Source: Actinomycetota bacterium (lineage in GTDB: Bacteria > Actinomycetota > Actinomycetes > S36-B12 > UBA5976). From it: 8,008 nucleotides of DNA. The stretch spans positions 1-8,008 of the forward strand of contig SXYE01000089.1 of the NCBI GenBank assembly GCA_005789325.1, written 5' to 3'. The translations under genes were made by a program, and so were the position numbers. The notes below the pieces were generated by a model. It was given only the letters and a program-made list of their open reading frames with translations, did not search any database and was not told the DNA's origin. Below are positions 1 to 6,263 of the stretch, in pieces. Every line of letters starts with the position of its first letter. Positions within the stretch are counted from its first letter, which is position 1.

Positions 1-371
1 TGTTTATCGGTTCAGGAATTGGTCACCTTCGCCAAACAGCAGCAATGGCAGGTTATGCATCTTCTAAAGGTGTACCTGCTGCAAAAGCAGCAACAATCAT
101 TAGCGGTTTGATGATTTTGTTAGGCGCCGCCTACATCGCACTTGGTTTCTATGCAGACCTTGGCGCATTATTAATTTTCTTATTCCTAGTACCAACTGCA
201 TTCTTAATGCATCCGTACTGGAAAGAAACAGATGCTATGACAAAAATGAACGAAATGATTGCGTTCAACAAAGACATCGCATTAGCAGGTGCAGCCCTTG
301 CCTTCTTCTACATTTTCGCCAAACACGGCGAAACCGTAGGTTTGGTTTTGAGCACCACCACCTTGTTCTAA
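1..371 (+). CDS. DoxX-family integral membrane protein (5' partial)
   Basis: The open frame is already running at the left edge (first full codon at position 3, reading FIGSGIGHLRQTAAM) and ends at TAA 369-371. The ATG at 45 is therefore probably internal and the true start lies outside the window. The visible 122 residues contain about three hydrophobic segments: one around ATIISGLMILLGAAYIALGF, one around LGALLIFLFLVPTAFLMHPYW, and a last one around ALAGAALAFFYIFA. The FIGSGIGHL opening, the conserved Pro-Thr-Ala-Phe-x-x-His-Pro stretch and the NKDIALAGAAL segment are the pattern I recognise for DoxX/DoxD-like membrane proteins. These are small four-helix inner-membrane proteins, some linked to redox or thiol stress. 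The exact substrate or partner is unknown. A strong terminator follows, so this gene is transcriptionally separate from the ABC operon downstream. Confidence 0.8.
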   Translation, partial: FIGSGIGHLRQTAAMAGYASSKGVPAAKAATIISGLMILLGAAYIALGFYADLGALLIFLFLVPTAFLMHPYWKETDAMTKMNEMIAFNKDIALAGAALAFFYIFAKHGETVGLVLSTTTLF

Positions 372-390
372 AGAAGTTTAAAAACACCTC

Positions 391-420
391 AACAGCCCCA
401 GGGTTTTCCTTGGGGCTGTT
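391..420 (+). terminator. Hairpin terminator after the DoxX gene
   Basis: AACAGCCCCA at 391-400 pairs perfectly with TGGGGCTGTT at 411-420. The stem extends inward through G401-T410 (wobble), G402-C409 and G403-C408, giving 13 pairs closed by a TTTT loop. A T-containing but interrupted tail (GTTATTTGTG) follows. It starts 20 bases after the DoxX stop codon, the expected place for Rho-independent termination. The T-tract is weak, but the stem is strong. Confidence 0.85.
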
Positions 421-428
421 GTTATTTG

Positions 429-498
429 TGTGAATTAAAAAGTGTTGTGATACTACCTACCTGTGAAATTGTGGGGGAGTTTAAGAAAATAATTGTGA
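429..498 (+). promoter_or_regulatory. Phased TGTGA motifs upstream of the transporter operon
   Basis: TGTGA occurs at 429-433, 446-450, 462-466 and 494-498, with a degenerate TGTGG at 470-474. The intervals are 17, 16 and 32 bases. The copies at 462 and 494 extend to TGTGAAA. The array sits between the DoxX terminator and the binding-protein start, where operon control sites are expected. TGTGA is also one half-site of the CRP/FNR-type consensus, but no matching TCACA half-sites are seen at the proper spacing, so no regulator is assigned. I found no convincing -35/-10 pair in this region. A weak TTGTGA at 493-498 has no good -10 at normal distance. Confidence 0.35.
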
Positions 499-541
499 AA
501 GTCCATAGAAATTTGGAATAAAAAGTGGCATTCTTGCCTCA

Positions 542-555
542 GGGTAAAACTACCC
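542..555 (+). promoter_or_regulatory. Small inverted repeat just before the operon's first ribosome binding site
   Basis: GGGTA (542-546) and TACCC (551-555) form a perfect 5-bp inverted repeat around AAAC, ending nine bases before the GGAGG ribosome binding site at 564-568. It could be a short mRNA hairpin in the leader or an operator half-pair. It has no T-tract, so it is not a terminator. The repeat is short enough to arise by chance. Confidence 0.35.
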
Positions 556-574
556 AAAAATATGGAGGTTCACT

Positions 575-1708
575 GTGCGAATTAGGGCTCGCTCAGGTCT
601 TCTTGTTTCTGGCATCGCATCAGCACTCGTTGCATCAGTGATGATGGCTCCAGTACAAGCAGCCGATAGCAGTACAGCAACTTCTCTTGCAGACTTTGGT
701 GGTCTTGCAGGACTAGAAGCAAAATGTAAAGAAGAAGGTCAATTAAACGTTATTGCTTTGCCACGTGACTGGGCAAACTATGGCGAAGTAATTGATACTT
801 TCATTAGAAAATATCCATCAGTAAACCTTGATAGCCAAAATCCAGAAGCATCAAGTGCGCAAGAACTTGCGGCTGTCCGTCAGCTAAAAGGCTCTAACCG
901 TGCACCAGATGTTCTTGACGTTGGTCTTCCATTTGCAGTTGCTGGTGCAGCTGAGGGTTTATTTGCTCCATACAAAGTTGCAACATGGGATGACATTCCA
1001 GCAGCAGCAAAGGAAAAGACAGGACTTTACTTTTCTGATTACGGTGGCGTGATTGCAATTGGTTACGATGCAAAGAAAGTTAAAGTTGCACCTAAATCAA
1101 TTAAAGATCTTGCTAACCCAATTTACAAGAACCAAGTTGCTCTAAATGGTAACCCAAGTTCTGCATCAGCAGCACGTAATGGATTGTTTGCAATCTCTTA
1201 TGCATATGCCGGTGGTAAAAAAGGTCTAGATGACGTTACGTTTGGCGTGGATGCAATTAAGGCCTGGAAGAAGGCAGGAACATTCCTACCTGTTCAAGCC
1301 TCGAGTGCAACCGTTGCTAATGGTCAAACTCCGATTACTCTCGATTGGGATTACTTACAAGATAAGTACGCCAAATCAAGTGCAAAAGTTCAGTGGAAGA
1401 AAGTAATTCCATCTGATGTTGCGATCGGTGGTTACTACCAACAGGCAGTTAACAAGACTGCTCCAAATCCAGCATGTGCTCGTTTATGGATGGAATATCT
1501 ATACAGCGATCAAGCACAAAACCTATGGTTGGCTGGCGGAGCTCGTCCAATTCGCCTAGATGCAATGGTAAAGAGTGGTACTGCTAACAAGAAATATTTA
1601 GCAAACCTTCCTAAATTGCCAGCAGGTACAGTAGTTGTTTACCCAACTCTAAAACAACAAACAGATGCAACGGCCAAACTTGGCAAGCTCTGGGGCAAGT
1701 TGAATTAG
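575..1708 (+). CDS. ABC transporter periplasmic-type solute-binding protein
   Basis: This 377-residue exported protein captures the substrate and delivers it to the two permeases encoded downstream. The GTG start at 575 is supported by GGAGG at 564-568, six bases upstream. Residues 1-29 form a signal peptide: RIRAR, a hydrophobic core (LLVSGIASALVASVMMA), then a VQA|A cleavage site. There is no lipobox cysteine. The mature part has the layout of the AfuA/PotD/PhnS group (SBP_bac_6/8-like, COG1840-like): EGQLNVIALP near the N-terminus, a PDVLDVGLPFA strand, a LYFSDYGGVIAIGYDAKKV hinge segment, and a TPITLDWDY segment. The group binds iron(III), polyamines, thiamine or 2-aminoethylphosphonate, and I cannot tell which applies here. 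Codons such as GCA, CTT and GGT dominate and the gene looks less AT-rich than the permeases after it, which fits high expression. Confidence 0.9.
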   Translation: MRIRARSGLLVSGIASALVASVMMAPVQAADSSTATSLADFGGLAGLEAKCKEEGQLNVIALPRDWANYGEVIDTFIRKYPSVNLDSQNPEASSAQELAAVRQLKGSNRAPDVLDVGLPFAVAGAAEGLFAPYKVATWDDIPAAAKEKTGLYFSDYGGVIAIGYDAKKVKVAPKSIKDLANPIYKNQVALNGNPSSASAARNGLFAISYAYAGGKKGLDDVTFGVDAIKAWKKAGTFLPVQASSATVANGQTPITLDWDYLQDKYAKSSAKVQWKKVIPSDVAIGGYYQQAVNKTAPNPACARLWMEYLYSDQAQNLWLAGGARPIRLDAMVKSGTANKKYLANLPKLPAGTVVVYPTLKQQTDATAKLGKLWGKLN

Positions 1709-1726
1709 AAGGTAACAAACAAATTA

Positions 1727-2659
1727 ATGACTGAACAAATTCAGTCACGAAACGTTGTCGCCGCCATTCCAAATGGCGGCGACAGTCGTTCGCGTAGACA
1801 AACATCAAATTTAAGAAAAAATCTTTTCGATTACAGTGGGTTAATTCCTTTTTTTGTTTTCGCCACACTATTTATTGGTGGGCCAACTTTTGCTGTCATA
1901 TTTAATGCTTTCTTGAGCAATGAAGGTAGCTGGACACTTGCTAATGTCCAATTAGCATTTACTGATGTTTATTATCTAAGTTTATTGAGCTCCCTTAAAC
2001 TTGCACTTGCCTCAGCAAGTACGGGAGTAATTTTTGGACTAGCAATTGCCTATGGTGTTGCTATTTCTGGAAAACCTAAATTACAGAAAATAGTTTCTAC
2101 CGCAAGTGGAGTTTTTGCAAATACGGGCGGTGTTCCCTTAGCATTCTTTTTTATTGCTGCTATTGGAAATTATGGTTTAGTAACTGTTGGTTTACAAAAA
2201 GTTGGAATTGATATTTATTCAGGGTCATTCACGCTTTTTGGATTTAGTGGATTAGTTCTTGTTTACCTTTATTTTCAAATCCCACTGATGATAATTGTTG
2301 TTTACCCAGCGTTAGAAGGAATAAAAAGCGAATGGCGAGAAGCAGCAGTAAATTTGGGGGCAAGTAAGGCTTTGTATTGGCGTTACGTTGGGATTCCAAT
2401 TTTAACACCTGCTGTAATTGGATCCTTTTTCCTTTTGTTTGCAAGTGCGTTTGCTGCTTATGCAACTGCAAATGTTCTAACTCAAGGAACTATTCCATTA
2501 TTACCTTTACAAGTTGGAACCTTGGTTAGTGGCGATGTTGTCGCAGACCAAGCTAACGTTGGATTTGCAATGGGATTAGTAATGATCGTTGTAGTTGGTA
2601 TAGCAATGACTTTTTACACTTACCTAGATAGAAGAGCTTCTAGGTGGAGAAAACGATGA
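1727..2659 (+). CDS. ABC transporter permease, first subunit
   Basis: A 310-residue inner-membrane permease that forms one half of the importer channel. A basic, soluble N-terminus of about 35 residues precedes six hydrophobic segments, roughly at residues 38-60, 85-108, 122-142, 165-190, 222-245 and 275-295. The cytoplasmic EAA loop, which docks onto the ATPase, is visible as EWREAAVNLGASKALYWRY, with Glu205-Ala-Ala and Gly211, followed by the IPILTPA segment. This is the arrangement of PotB/PhnU/FbpB-type permeases. ATG 1727 is preceded by AGAAGG at 1707-1712, a rather distant ribosome binding site. No better in-frame start lies before the first membrane helix. Codons 10-20 contain a strong palindrome (annotated separately). 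The gene starts 18 bases after the binding-protein stop and overlaps the next permease start by three bases. Confidence 0.9.
   Translation: MTEQIQSRNVVAAIPNGGDSRSRRQTSNLRKNLFDYSGLIPFFVFATLFIGGPTFAVIFNAFLSNEGSWTLANVQLAFTDVYYLSLLSSLKLALASASTGVIFGLAIAYGVAISGKPKLQKIVSTASGVFANTGGVPLAFFFIAAIGNYGLVTVGLQKVGIDIYSGSFTLFGFSGLVLVYLYFQIPLMIIVVYPALEGIKSEWREAAVNLGASKALYWRYVGIPILTPAVIGSFFLLFASAFAAYATANVLTQGTIPLLPLQVGTLVSGDVVADQANVGFAMGLVMIVVVGIAMTFYTYLDRRASRWRKR
1756..1784 (+). promoter_or_regulatory. Perfect 13-bp stem-loop inside the first codons of the permease gene
   Basis: TGTCGCCGCCATT (1756-1768) is an exact inverted complement of AATGGCGGCGACA (1772-1784), separated by CCA. Two further G-T wobbles (1755/1785 and 1754/1786) could lengthen the stem. 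It is much more GC-rich than its surroundings and encodes the low-complexity NVVAAIPNGGDS segment. It begins 29 bases after the permease start codon. There is no T-tract, so it is a poor intrinsic terminator. A folded RNA here could protect the 3' end of the binding-protein message from exonucleases or slow translation of the permease. Structure is seen directly and function is inferred. Confidence 0.7.
2642..2649 (+). promoter_or_regulatory. Ribosome binding site fixing the second permease start
   Basis: AGGTGGAG lies six bases before ATG 2656 and is the only good Shine-Dalgarno match here. An in-frame GTG at 2644 would give four more residues but sits inside this site, so ATG 2656 is chosen. 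Confidence 0.75.
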
Positions 2660-3456
2660 ATAAAAATAATTCGTCTACGGTAACTGCAAAACCAGGTTTA
2701 GGACTTAATGCGTGGATGATTGCTGGACTACTTTTCTTCACAGTTCCCATGTTTTCTGCCTTTATCTTTTCTGTTCAAGTTGGAGACGGGACCTATACGT
2801 TAGGTGCTTATCGGAGAATGATTTCTGATCCTGGTTTTGGTGAAGCATTGTGGATTTCAGCAAGATTGGCCATTCTTACTGTTGCGATCGCGATTGGAAT
2901 TATGGTCCCAACAGTAACTTGGTTACATATACGAGCTCAACGGGCAAAGAGAATTGTGGAGTTTATAACACTTTTGCCTTTAATTATTCCGCCAGTTGTT
3001 ATTGCACTTGGATTCTTAGGTTCAATGCCGTTGTGGCTGAAAGATAGTGTCTATATGTTGGTATTTGCATATGTTGTTTTGAGCATGCCCTACACATTTA
3101 GATCAATAGACACAGGATTAAGCGCAATTGATGTTAAAACATTAGTGGATGCGGCACGAGGTTTGGGTGCTAGTTGGAGACAAGTTATGGTTTCAATTAT
3201 TGGTCCTAATATTCAAAGTGCAATATTCGGCGCAATATTTTTGACAGTTGCATTAGTTCTTGGGGAATTTGTAATTTCAAATTTGCTTCTCTGGTCAACT
3301 TTGCCAGTCTGGATGGCTTTAGTGGGAATGTCTGATGCTGAAGGAGCCGTGGCATTGAGTGTTATGAGTTTGGTATTTGTGTGGTTACTTTTGATGTTGC
3401 TATCAAGTCTTAATAGACGTCGCAAGGTGCGCGTCAACGTTGGGGGGTTGTCTTAA
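2656..3456 (+). CDS. ABC transporter permease, second subunit
   Basis: A 266-residue inner-membrane permease, the partner of the preceding one and similar in type to PotC/PhnV. Six hydrophobic segments are visible, beginning near residues 15 (AWMIAGLLFFTVPMFSAFIF), 68, 103 (ITLLPLIIPPVVIALGFL), 130, 188 (IFGAIFLTVALVLGEFVISN) and 236. The ATPase-docking loop reads DAARGLGASWRQV, with Asp165-Ala-Ala replacing the more usual Glu-Ala-Ala and Gly171 conserved. The LLPLIIPPVV stretch before the third helix is typical of this permease class. ATG 2656 overlaps the previous gene's TGA as ATGA, which implies translational coupling. The stop codon TAA at 3454-3456 touches the ATPase start, so the operon is packed without spacing. 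A highly GC-skewed G-run (3442-3447) near its 3' end serves as the ribosome binding site for the ATPase. Confidence 0.9.
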   Translation: MNKNNSSTVTAKPGLGLNAWMIAGLLFFTVPMFSAFIFSVQVGDGTYTLGAYRRMISDPGFGEALWISARLAILTVAIAIGIMVPTVTWLHIRAQRAKRIVEFITLLPLIIPPVVIALGFLGSMPLWLKDSVYMLVFAYVVLSMPYTFRSIDTGLSAIDVKTLVDAARGLGASWRQVMVSIIGPNIQSAIFGAIFLTVALVLGEFVISNLLLWSTLPVWMALVGMSDAEGAVALSVMSLVFVWLLLMLLSSLNRRRKVRVNVGGLS

Positions 3457-4521
3457 ATGACTAACAAATCAGGTAGTGCCGTTGAGATGATAAACCTTCA
3501 AAGGATATTTGGAGACGTTAAAGCTTTAGATGGATTAAATTTGACAATAAAGCCAGGCCAATTGGTAGCACTTCTTGGTCCTTCTGGCTGTGGCAAAACA
3601 ACGGCGTTAAGACTTTTAGCAGGTTTGGATTTAGCCGACGGTGGTCAAATTACAGTTGATGGTAGAGATATCACTAATGTTCCAGCAAACAAAAGAGATA
3701 TGGGAATGGTTTTTCAAGCCTATTCACTCTTTCCAAATTTAACAGCAGTTGAAAATGTTGCCTTTGGGTTAAAAGTTCGAGGAATTAGCGAGGAAATTCG
3801 CATTAAGAAAGCAAAAGAACTTTTAGATTTGGTGGGTTTATCTAGAGAGGCAAACAGATATTCCCATCAATTGTCTGGGGGACAACAACAACGAGTGGCC
3901 TTAGCTCGAGCATTAGCAATTGAACCAAAAGTTCTATTGTTAGACGAACCACTATCAGCGCTAGACGCAAAAGTTAGAACGCAATTACGTGATGAAATTA
4001 GAAGAATTCAATTGGAAGTGGGAACCACCACTTTATTTGTAACTCATGATCAAGAAGAAGCAATGGCGATGGCTGATTTAGTAGGAGTTATGTCAAATGG
4101 GAAATTAGAACAAATTGCTGCTCCCGATGATATTTACGCCAATCCCGCAACGGCTTTTGTTGCATCTTTTGTTGGGGCAATGAATAGAATTCCTGCAAAA
4201 TTAAGTTCAGGAAAAGTTGAGTTTCTTGGACAAAGTGTTAAATATGGCGGAGGATCAAGCGCTACAACTGTAGTAGCGTTAGTCAGACCTGAAAGTATTT
4301 CTGTAACACCAACAAAGGTAAATGATTCAAAATCAGGAACTGTAATAGCCCGTTCCTTTCTTGGTCCTCAAACTCGTTTAACTGTCAAAACTCATGAACA
4401 CGGCACTCATCTACACGTTGATATGGCGAGTTCAGACGCGCTAGAACTTACGGCGGGCACAAATGTGTCATTAACCATAACTGCATCAACAGTTTTGACA
4501 GACGCAGATGGCAAGAACTGA
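3457..4521 (+). CDS. ABC transporter ATP-binding protein with TOBE domain
   Basis: This 354-residue cytoplasmic ATPase powers the importer. All nucleotide-binding elements are intact: Walker A GPSGCGKT (41-48), Q-loop Gln87 in VFQAYSLFPNLT, signature LSGGQQQR (139-146), Walker B VLLLDE (159-164), D-loop SALD (167-170) and switch His197 in FVTHDQEEAMAMAD. Residues from about 240 onward form a TOBE-like beta domain (VALVRPESISVTP; GTVIARSFLGPQTRLTVKT), as in PotA, FbpC and PhnT. In such proteins this domain has a regulatory role. Start ATG 3457 directly follows the permease stop codon, with GGGGGG at 3442-3447 as ribosome binding site. The last 14 bases overlap the phosphoesterase gene. The importer is therefore complete: binding protein, two permeases and one ATPase gene, presumably acting as a dimer. 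Confidence 0.95.
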   Translation: MTNKSGSAVEMINLQRIFGDVKALDGLNLTIKPGQLVALLGPSGCGKTTALRLLAGLDLADGGQITVDGRDITNVPANKRDMGMVFQAYSLFPNLTAVENVAFGLKVRGISEEIRIKKAKELLDLVGLSREANRYSHQLSGGQQQRVALARALAIEPKVLLLDEPLSALDAKVRTQLRDEIRRIQLEVGTTTLFVTHDQEEAMAMADLVGVMSNGKLEQIAAPDDIYANPATAFVASFVGAMNRIPAKLSSGKVEFLGQSVKYGGGSSATTVVALVRPESISVTPTKVNDSKSGTVIARSFLGPQTRLTVKTHEHGTHLHVDMASSDALELTAGTNVSLTITASTVLTDADGKN

Positions 4522-6079
4522 TAAAAAAACAATAGGTCCTGGCCAAACAAATAATCTAGGTTGGCGAGATTTAATTGAAACTGACGGCGAACCTTATGTC
4601 AATGATTTGCCTGAAGGCAAAGTTTTAGCAGTATTAGGACACTTTTCAGATTTACATGTTTGCGATCCAGAATCACCATCAAGAATTGAATACTTAGATA
4701 GATTTTCAGATCCCGATAACAAATGGCGCGATGTCGTTGGATACATCGGAACCTATCGAGCTCAAGAAATATTAACAACTCAAGTTGTCGCATCAATGGT
4801 TGATGCACTAAATGATTTAAAAACTGGACCACTAACAAATGCACCAATTGATGCTGTAGTTGTTACCGGGGACATGACAGATAATGCTCAAAAGAATGAA
4901 GCCCAGTGGTACATCAGTGCATTAAATGGCGGAAAAGTTGAACCAGTTTCAGGAGATAGAAAAAAATCTGAATGGGTAGGTTCACATAATGTTGATTACG
5001 ATATTTGTTATTGGCACCCAGATGGTGCCCCTGTTGGAAAAGAATTAGATCGACCTATTGCAAAATTTGGTTTTCCAATAATTAAAGGTTTAGTTGAAAA
5101 AGCACGAAGCGCATTTATTTCCCAAGGGCTAAATGTTCCCTGGTTTGCTACTTATGGAAACCATGATCAACTGTTACAAGGAACAGTTGCACCAGATGAT
5201 GATTTAAATCAGTTAACAATTGGAAACAAAAGAATTGTGGGCTTGCCAGAAAACTTTGAAAGACCAGAAGTAATAATTCCAGCTGTGGCAGAAGTAGGAC
5301 CAGTTAATTATCCGCATACAAAAGATTCACCAAAGGTTACAATTACGCCAGATCAGATGAGAGCGTTTAACACACCAGGAACTTTTGCTGACGCGCATAT
5401 TGCAGCAGGTGGAAATCCTGTGGGACATGGTTTCACCAAAGAAAACGTTAAAAACAATACTGCTTACTGGTGTCACGATTTAGAAAATATTCGAATGATT
5501 TCAATGGATACAGTTAATCCTCATGGCGGTTGGCAAGGATCCATCGATGAAAAACAATTAAATTGGATTAAAGAAAAACTTATTGAAGCAAAAGATAAGT
5601 ACTGTGTTTTACTTTCCCATCATCCTTCTCCAACATTAATTAATGACTTTGCTCCAAAAGGATCACCTCGAAGAGTTTTAAGAGATGAATTACTTCAAGA
5701 GCTTTATCAACATAAGAATTTGATCACTTGGATTGCAGGACATGTGCACAGACACGCATCAGGAATGCACACTAGACAAGACGGTTCCACATTTTTAGAG
5801 TTCACAACTGCCTCCCACATTGATTGGCCACAGCAATCAAGAGTTTTAGAAATAGTGAAAGAAGAAAAAGGTATTGCTATTGCTTCTACGGTGATAGATC
5901 ACGCAGGCTACCTGGATTGGGAAGATAGAGAGCTGGATTACTTGAGTATGGCTGGGATTTCTCGATGCCTATCTTTGAATGACTGGCAAAGAAGAGATGA
6001 CTTCAATCCCGTTCTTGCTCGCCATGGCAATAAAGAAGACAGAAATGTGGTTTGGCGGGTAAGCGACCCTTTTTCGTGA
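4508..6079 (+). CDS. Calcineurin-like metallophosphoesterase, PPA1498/TIGR03767-like
   Basis: A 523-residue binuclear-metal phosphoesterase, expected to hydrolyse a phosphomonoester or phosphodiester. The five metal and catalytic motifs appear in order with long inserts between them: Asp48-x-His50 (GHFSDLHV), Gly121-Asp122 (VVVTGDMTDN), GNHD at 217-220, His371 in VLLSHHPSP, and GHVH at 411-414. The long spacing and overall length recall the actinobacterial PPA1498 family (TIGR03767). As I recall, members of that family usually carry a twin-arginine export signal. None is visible here: the N-terminus is polar (MARTDKKTIGPGQ), which suggests a cytoplasmic enzyme. ATG 4508 overlaps the ATPase gene by 14 bases and has no clear ribosome binding site, so translation probably re-initiates after the ATPase. 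The next in-frame ATG would remove motif I. Its place at the end of the importer operon suggests it acts on the imported substrate. That substrate is unknown. Confidence 0.85.
   Translation: MARTDKKTIGPGQTNNLGWRDLIETDGEPYVNDLPEGKVLAVLGHFSDLHVCDPESPSRIEYLDRFSDPDNKWRDVVGYIGTYRAQEILTTQVVASMVDALNDLKTGPLTNAPIDAVVVTGDMTDNAQKNEAQWYISALNGGKVEPVSGDRKKSEWVGSHNVDYDICYWHPDGAPVGKELDRPIAKFGFPIIKGLVEKARSAFISQGLNVPWFATYGNHDQLLQGTVAPDDDLNQLTIGNKRIVGLPENFERPEVIIPAVAEVGPVNYPHTKDSPKVTITPDQMRAFNTPGTFADAHIAAGGNPVGHGFTKENVKNNTAYWCHDLENIRMISMDTVNPHGGWQGSIDEKQLNWIKEKLIEAKDKYCVLLSHHPSPTLINDFAPKGSPRRVLRDELLQELYQHKNLITWIAGHVHRHASGMHTRQDGSTFLEFTTASHIDWPQQSRVLEIVKEEKGIAIASTVIDHAGYLDWEDRELDYLSMAGISRCLSLNDWQRRDDFNPVLARHGNKEDRNVVWRVSDPFS
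6057..6074 (+). terminator. Possible weak terminator overlapping the phosphoesterase 3' end
   Basis: GGGT (6057-6060) can pair with ACCC (6066-6069) around AAGCG, followed directly by five T (6070-6074). The form is that of an intrinsic terminator, but the stem is only four pairs and lies inside the last codons of the gene. CCCT 6067-6070 could instead pair with AGGG 6079-6082. Low confidence. Confidence 0.25.
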
Positions 6080-6107
6080 GGGACATCTCGGGAAGATAAC
6101 AATTTGT

Positions 6108-6146
6108 CCCACGCACCCCACGAACTTGACGAAAGGGGTAGGTGGG
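6108..6146 (+). promoter_or_regulatory. GC-rich stem-loop between the operon and rpoB
   Basis: CCCAC (6108-6112) pairs with GTGGG (6142-6146), and ACCCC (6115-6119) pairs with GGGGT (6135-6139). A 2x2 internal loop separates the two helices and a 15-base apical loop closes the structure. The first three bases (CCC, 6108-6110) also belong to a competing pairing of GGGACA (6080-6085) with TGTCCC (6105-6110), so the two helices are mutually exclusive. No T-tract follows. It may end the operon transcript without a U-tail, or form a switchable structure in read-through RNA. Confidence 0.45.
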
Positions 6147-6155
6147 TGTTACAAG
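6126..6155 (+). promoter_or_regulatory. Candidate rpoB promoter (TTGACG-N18-TACAAG)
   Basis: TTGACG (6126-6131) matches five of six bases of the -35 consensus. After 18 bases, TACAAG (6150-6155) matches four of six of the -10. Transcription would begin near 6162, leaving a leader of about 110 bases before rpoB. Promoters of housekeeping genes in Actinobacteria often have weakly conserved -35 and -10 elements, so this is plausible but unproven. Confidence 0.4.
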
Positions 6156-6176
6156 CAGGCAAGATGAAGGTATGCT
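6148..6176 (+). promoter_or_regulatory. Alternative rpoB promoter (GTTACA-N17-TATGCT)
   Basis: GTTACA (6148-6153) and TATGCT (6171-6176) each match four of six consensus bases at the ideal 17-base spacing. A T-rich stretch and the start of a direct repeat lie just downstream. It overlaps the other candidate. A third -10-like box, TATAAA (6238-6243), lies closer to the gene but has no convincing -35. Confidence 0.3.
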
Positions 6177-6180
6177 TTTA

Positions 6181-6232
6181 TTTTGCATCCCAATCCCCAG
6201 CCCGCAAGGGCTCGTTTTGTTTTGCAACCCAA
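6181..6232 (+). repeat. 13-base direct repeat flanking a GNRA-type hairpin in the rpoB leader
   Basis: TTTTGCATCCCAA (6181-6193) recurs as TTTTGCAACCCAA (6220-6232), 12 of 13 bases identical and 39 bases apart start to start. Between them AGCCC (6199-6203) and GGGCT (6208-6212) form a stem capped by a GCAA tetraloop and followed by CGTTTTGTTTTG. The stem plus T-rich tail resembles a short intrinsic terminator, and its place in front of rpoB would suit an attenuator. The element could also be a binding site for a repeat-recognising regulator. Confidence 0.45.
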
Positions 6233-6256
6233 AAGTTTATAAAGTGCCCTTCCGAC

Positions 6257-6263
6257 GAAAGGA
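6257..6263 (+). promoter_or_regulatory. Ribosome binding site for the TTG start of rpoB
   Basis: GAAAGGA lies six bases before TTG 6270 and supports that non-ATG start. The surrounding GACGAAAGG (6254-6262) also occurs at 6128-6136, where it precedes no credible gene. Confidence 0.7.

Noticed and set aside
45..47. ATG 45 as the true start of the DoxX-like gene
   Set aside because: The frame stays open to the left edge and the residues before it (FIGSGIGHL) belong to the conserved family sequence.
462..577. PHO box or CRP site controlling the operon
   Set aside because: A single GGTTCAC (567-573) lacks the tandem partner expected of an actinobacterial PHO box, and no TCACA half-site is spaced correctly from any TGTGA.
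1611..1868. Antisense frame across the binding-protein/permease junction
   Set aside because: It is a shadow of two clear coding regions, with no motif, and includes the palindrome, which reads similarly on both strands.
2644..2655. GTG 2644 as the start of the second permease
   Set aside because: It lies within the AGGTGGAG ribosome binding site. ATG 2656 has the right spacing and makes the usual ATGA overlap.
5938..6227. Two antisense frames overlapping the end of the phosphoesterase gene and the spacer
   Set aside because: They mirror a well-supported gene, overlap each other, and show no family motif or ribosome binding site.
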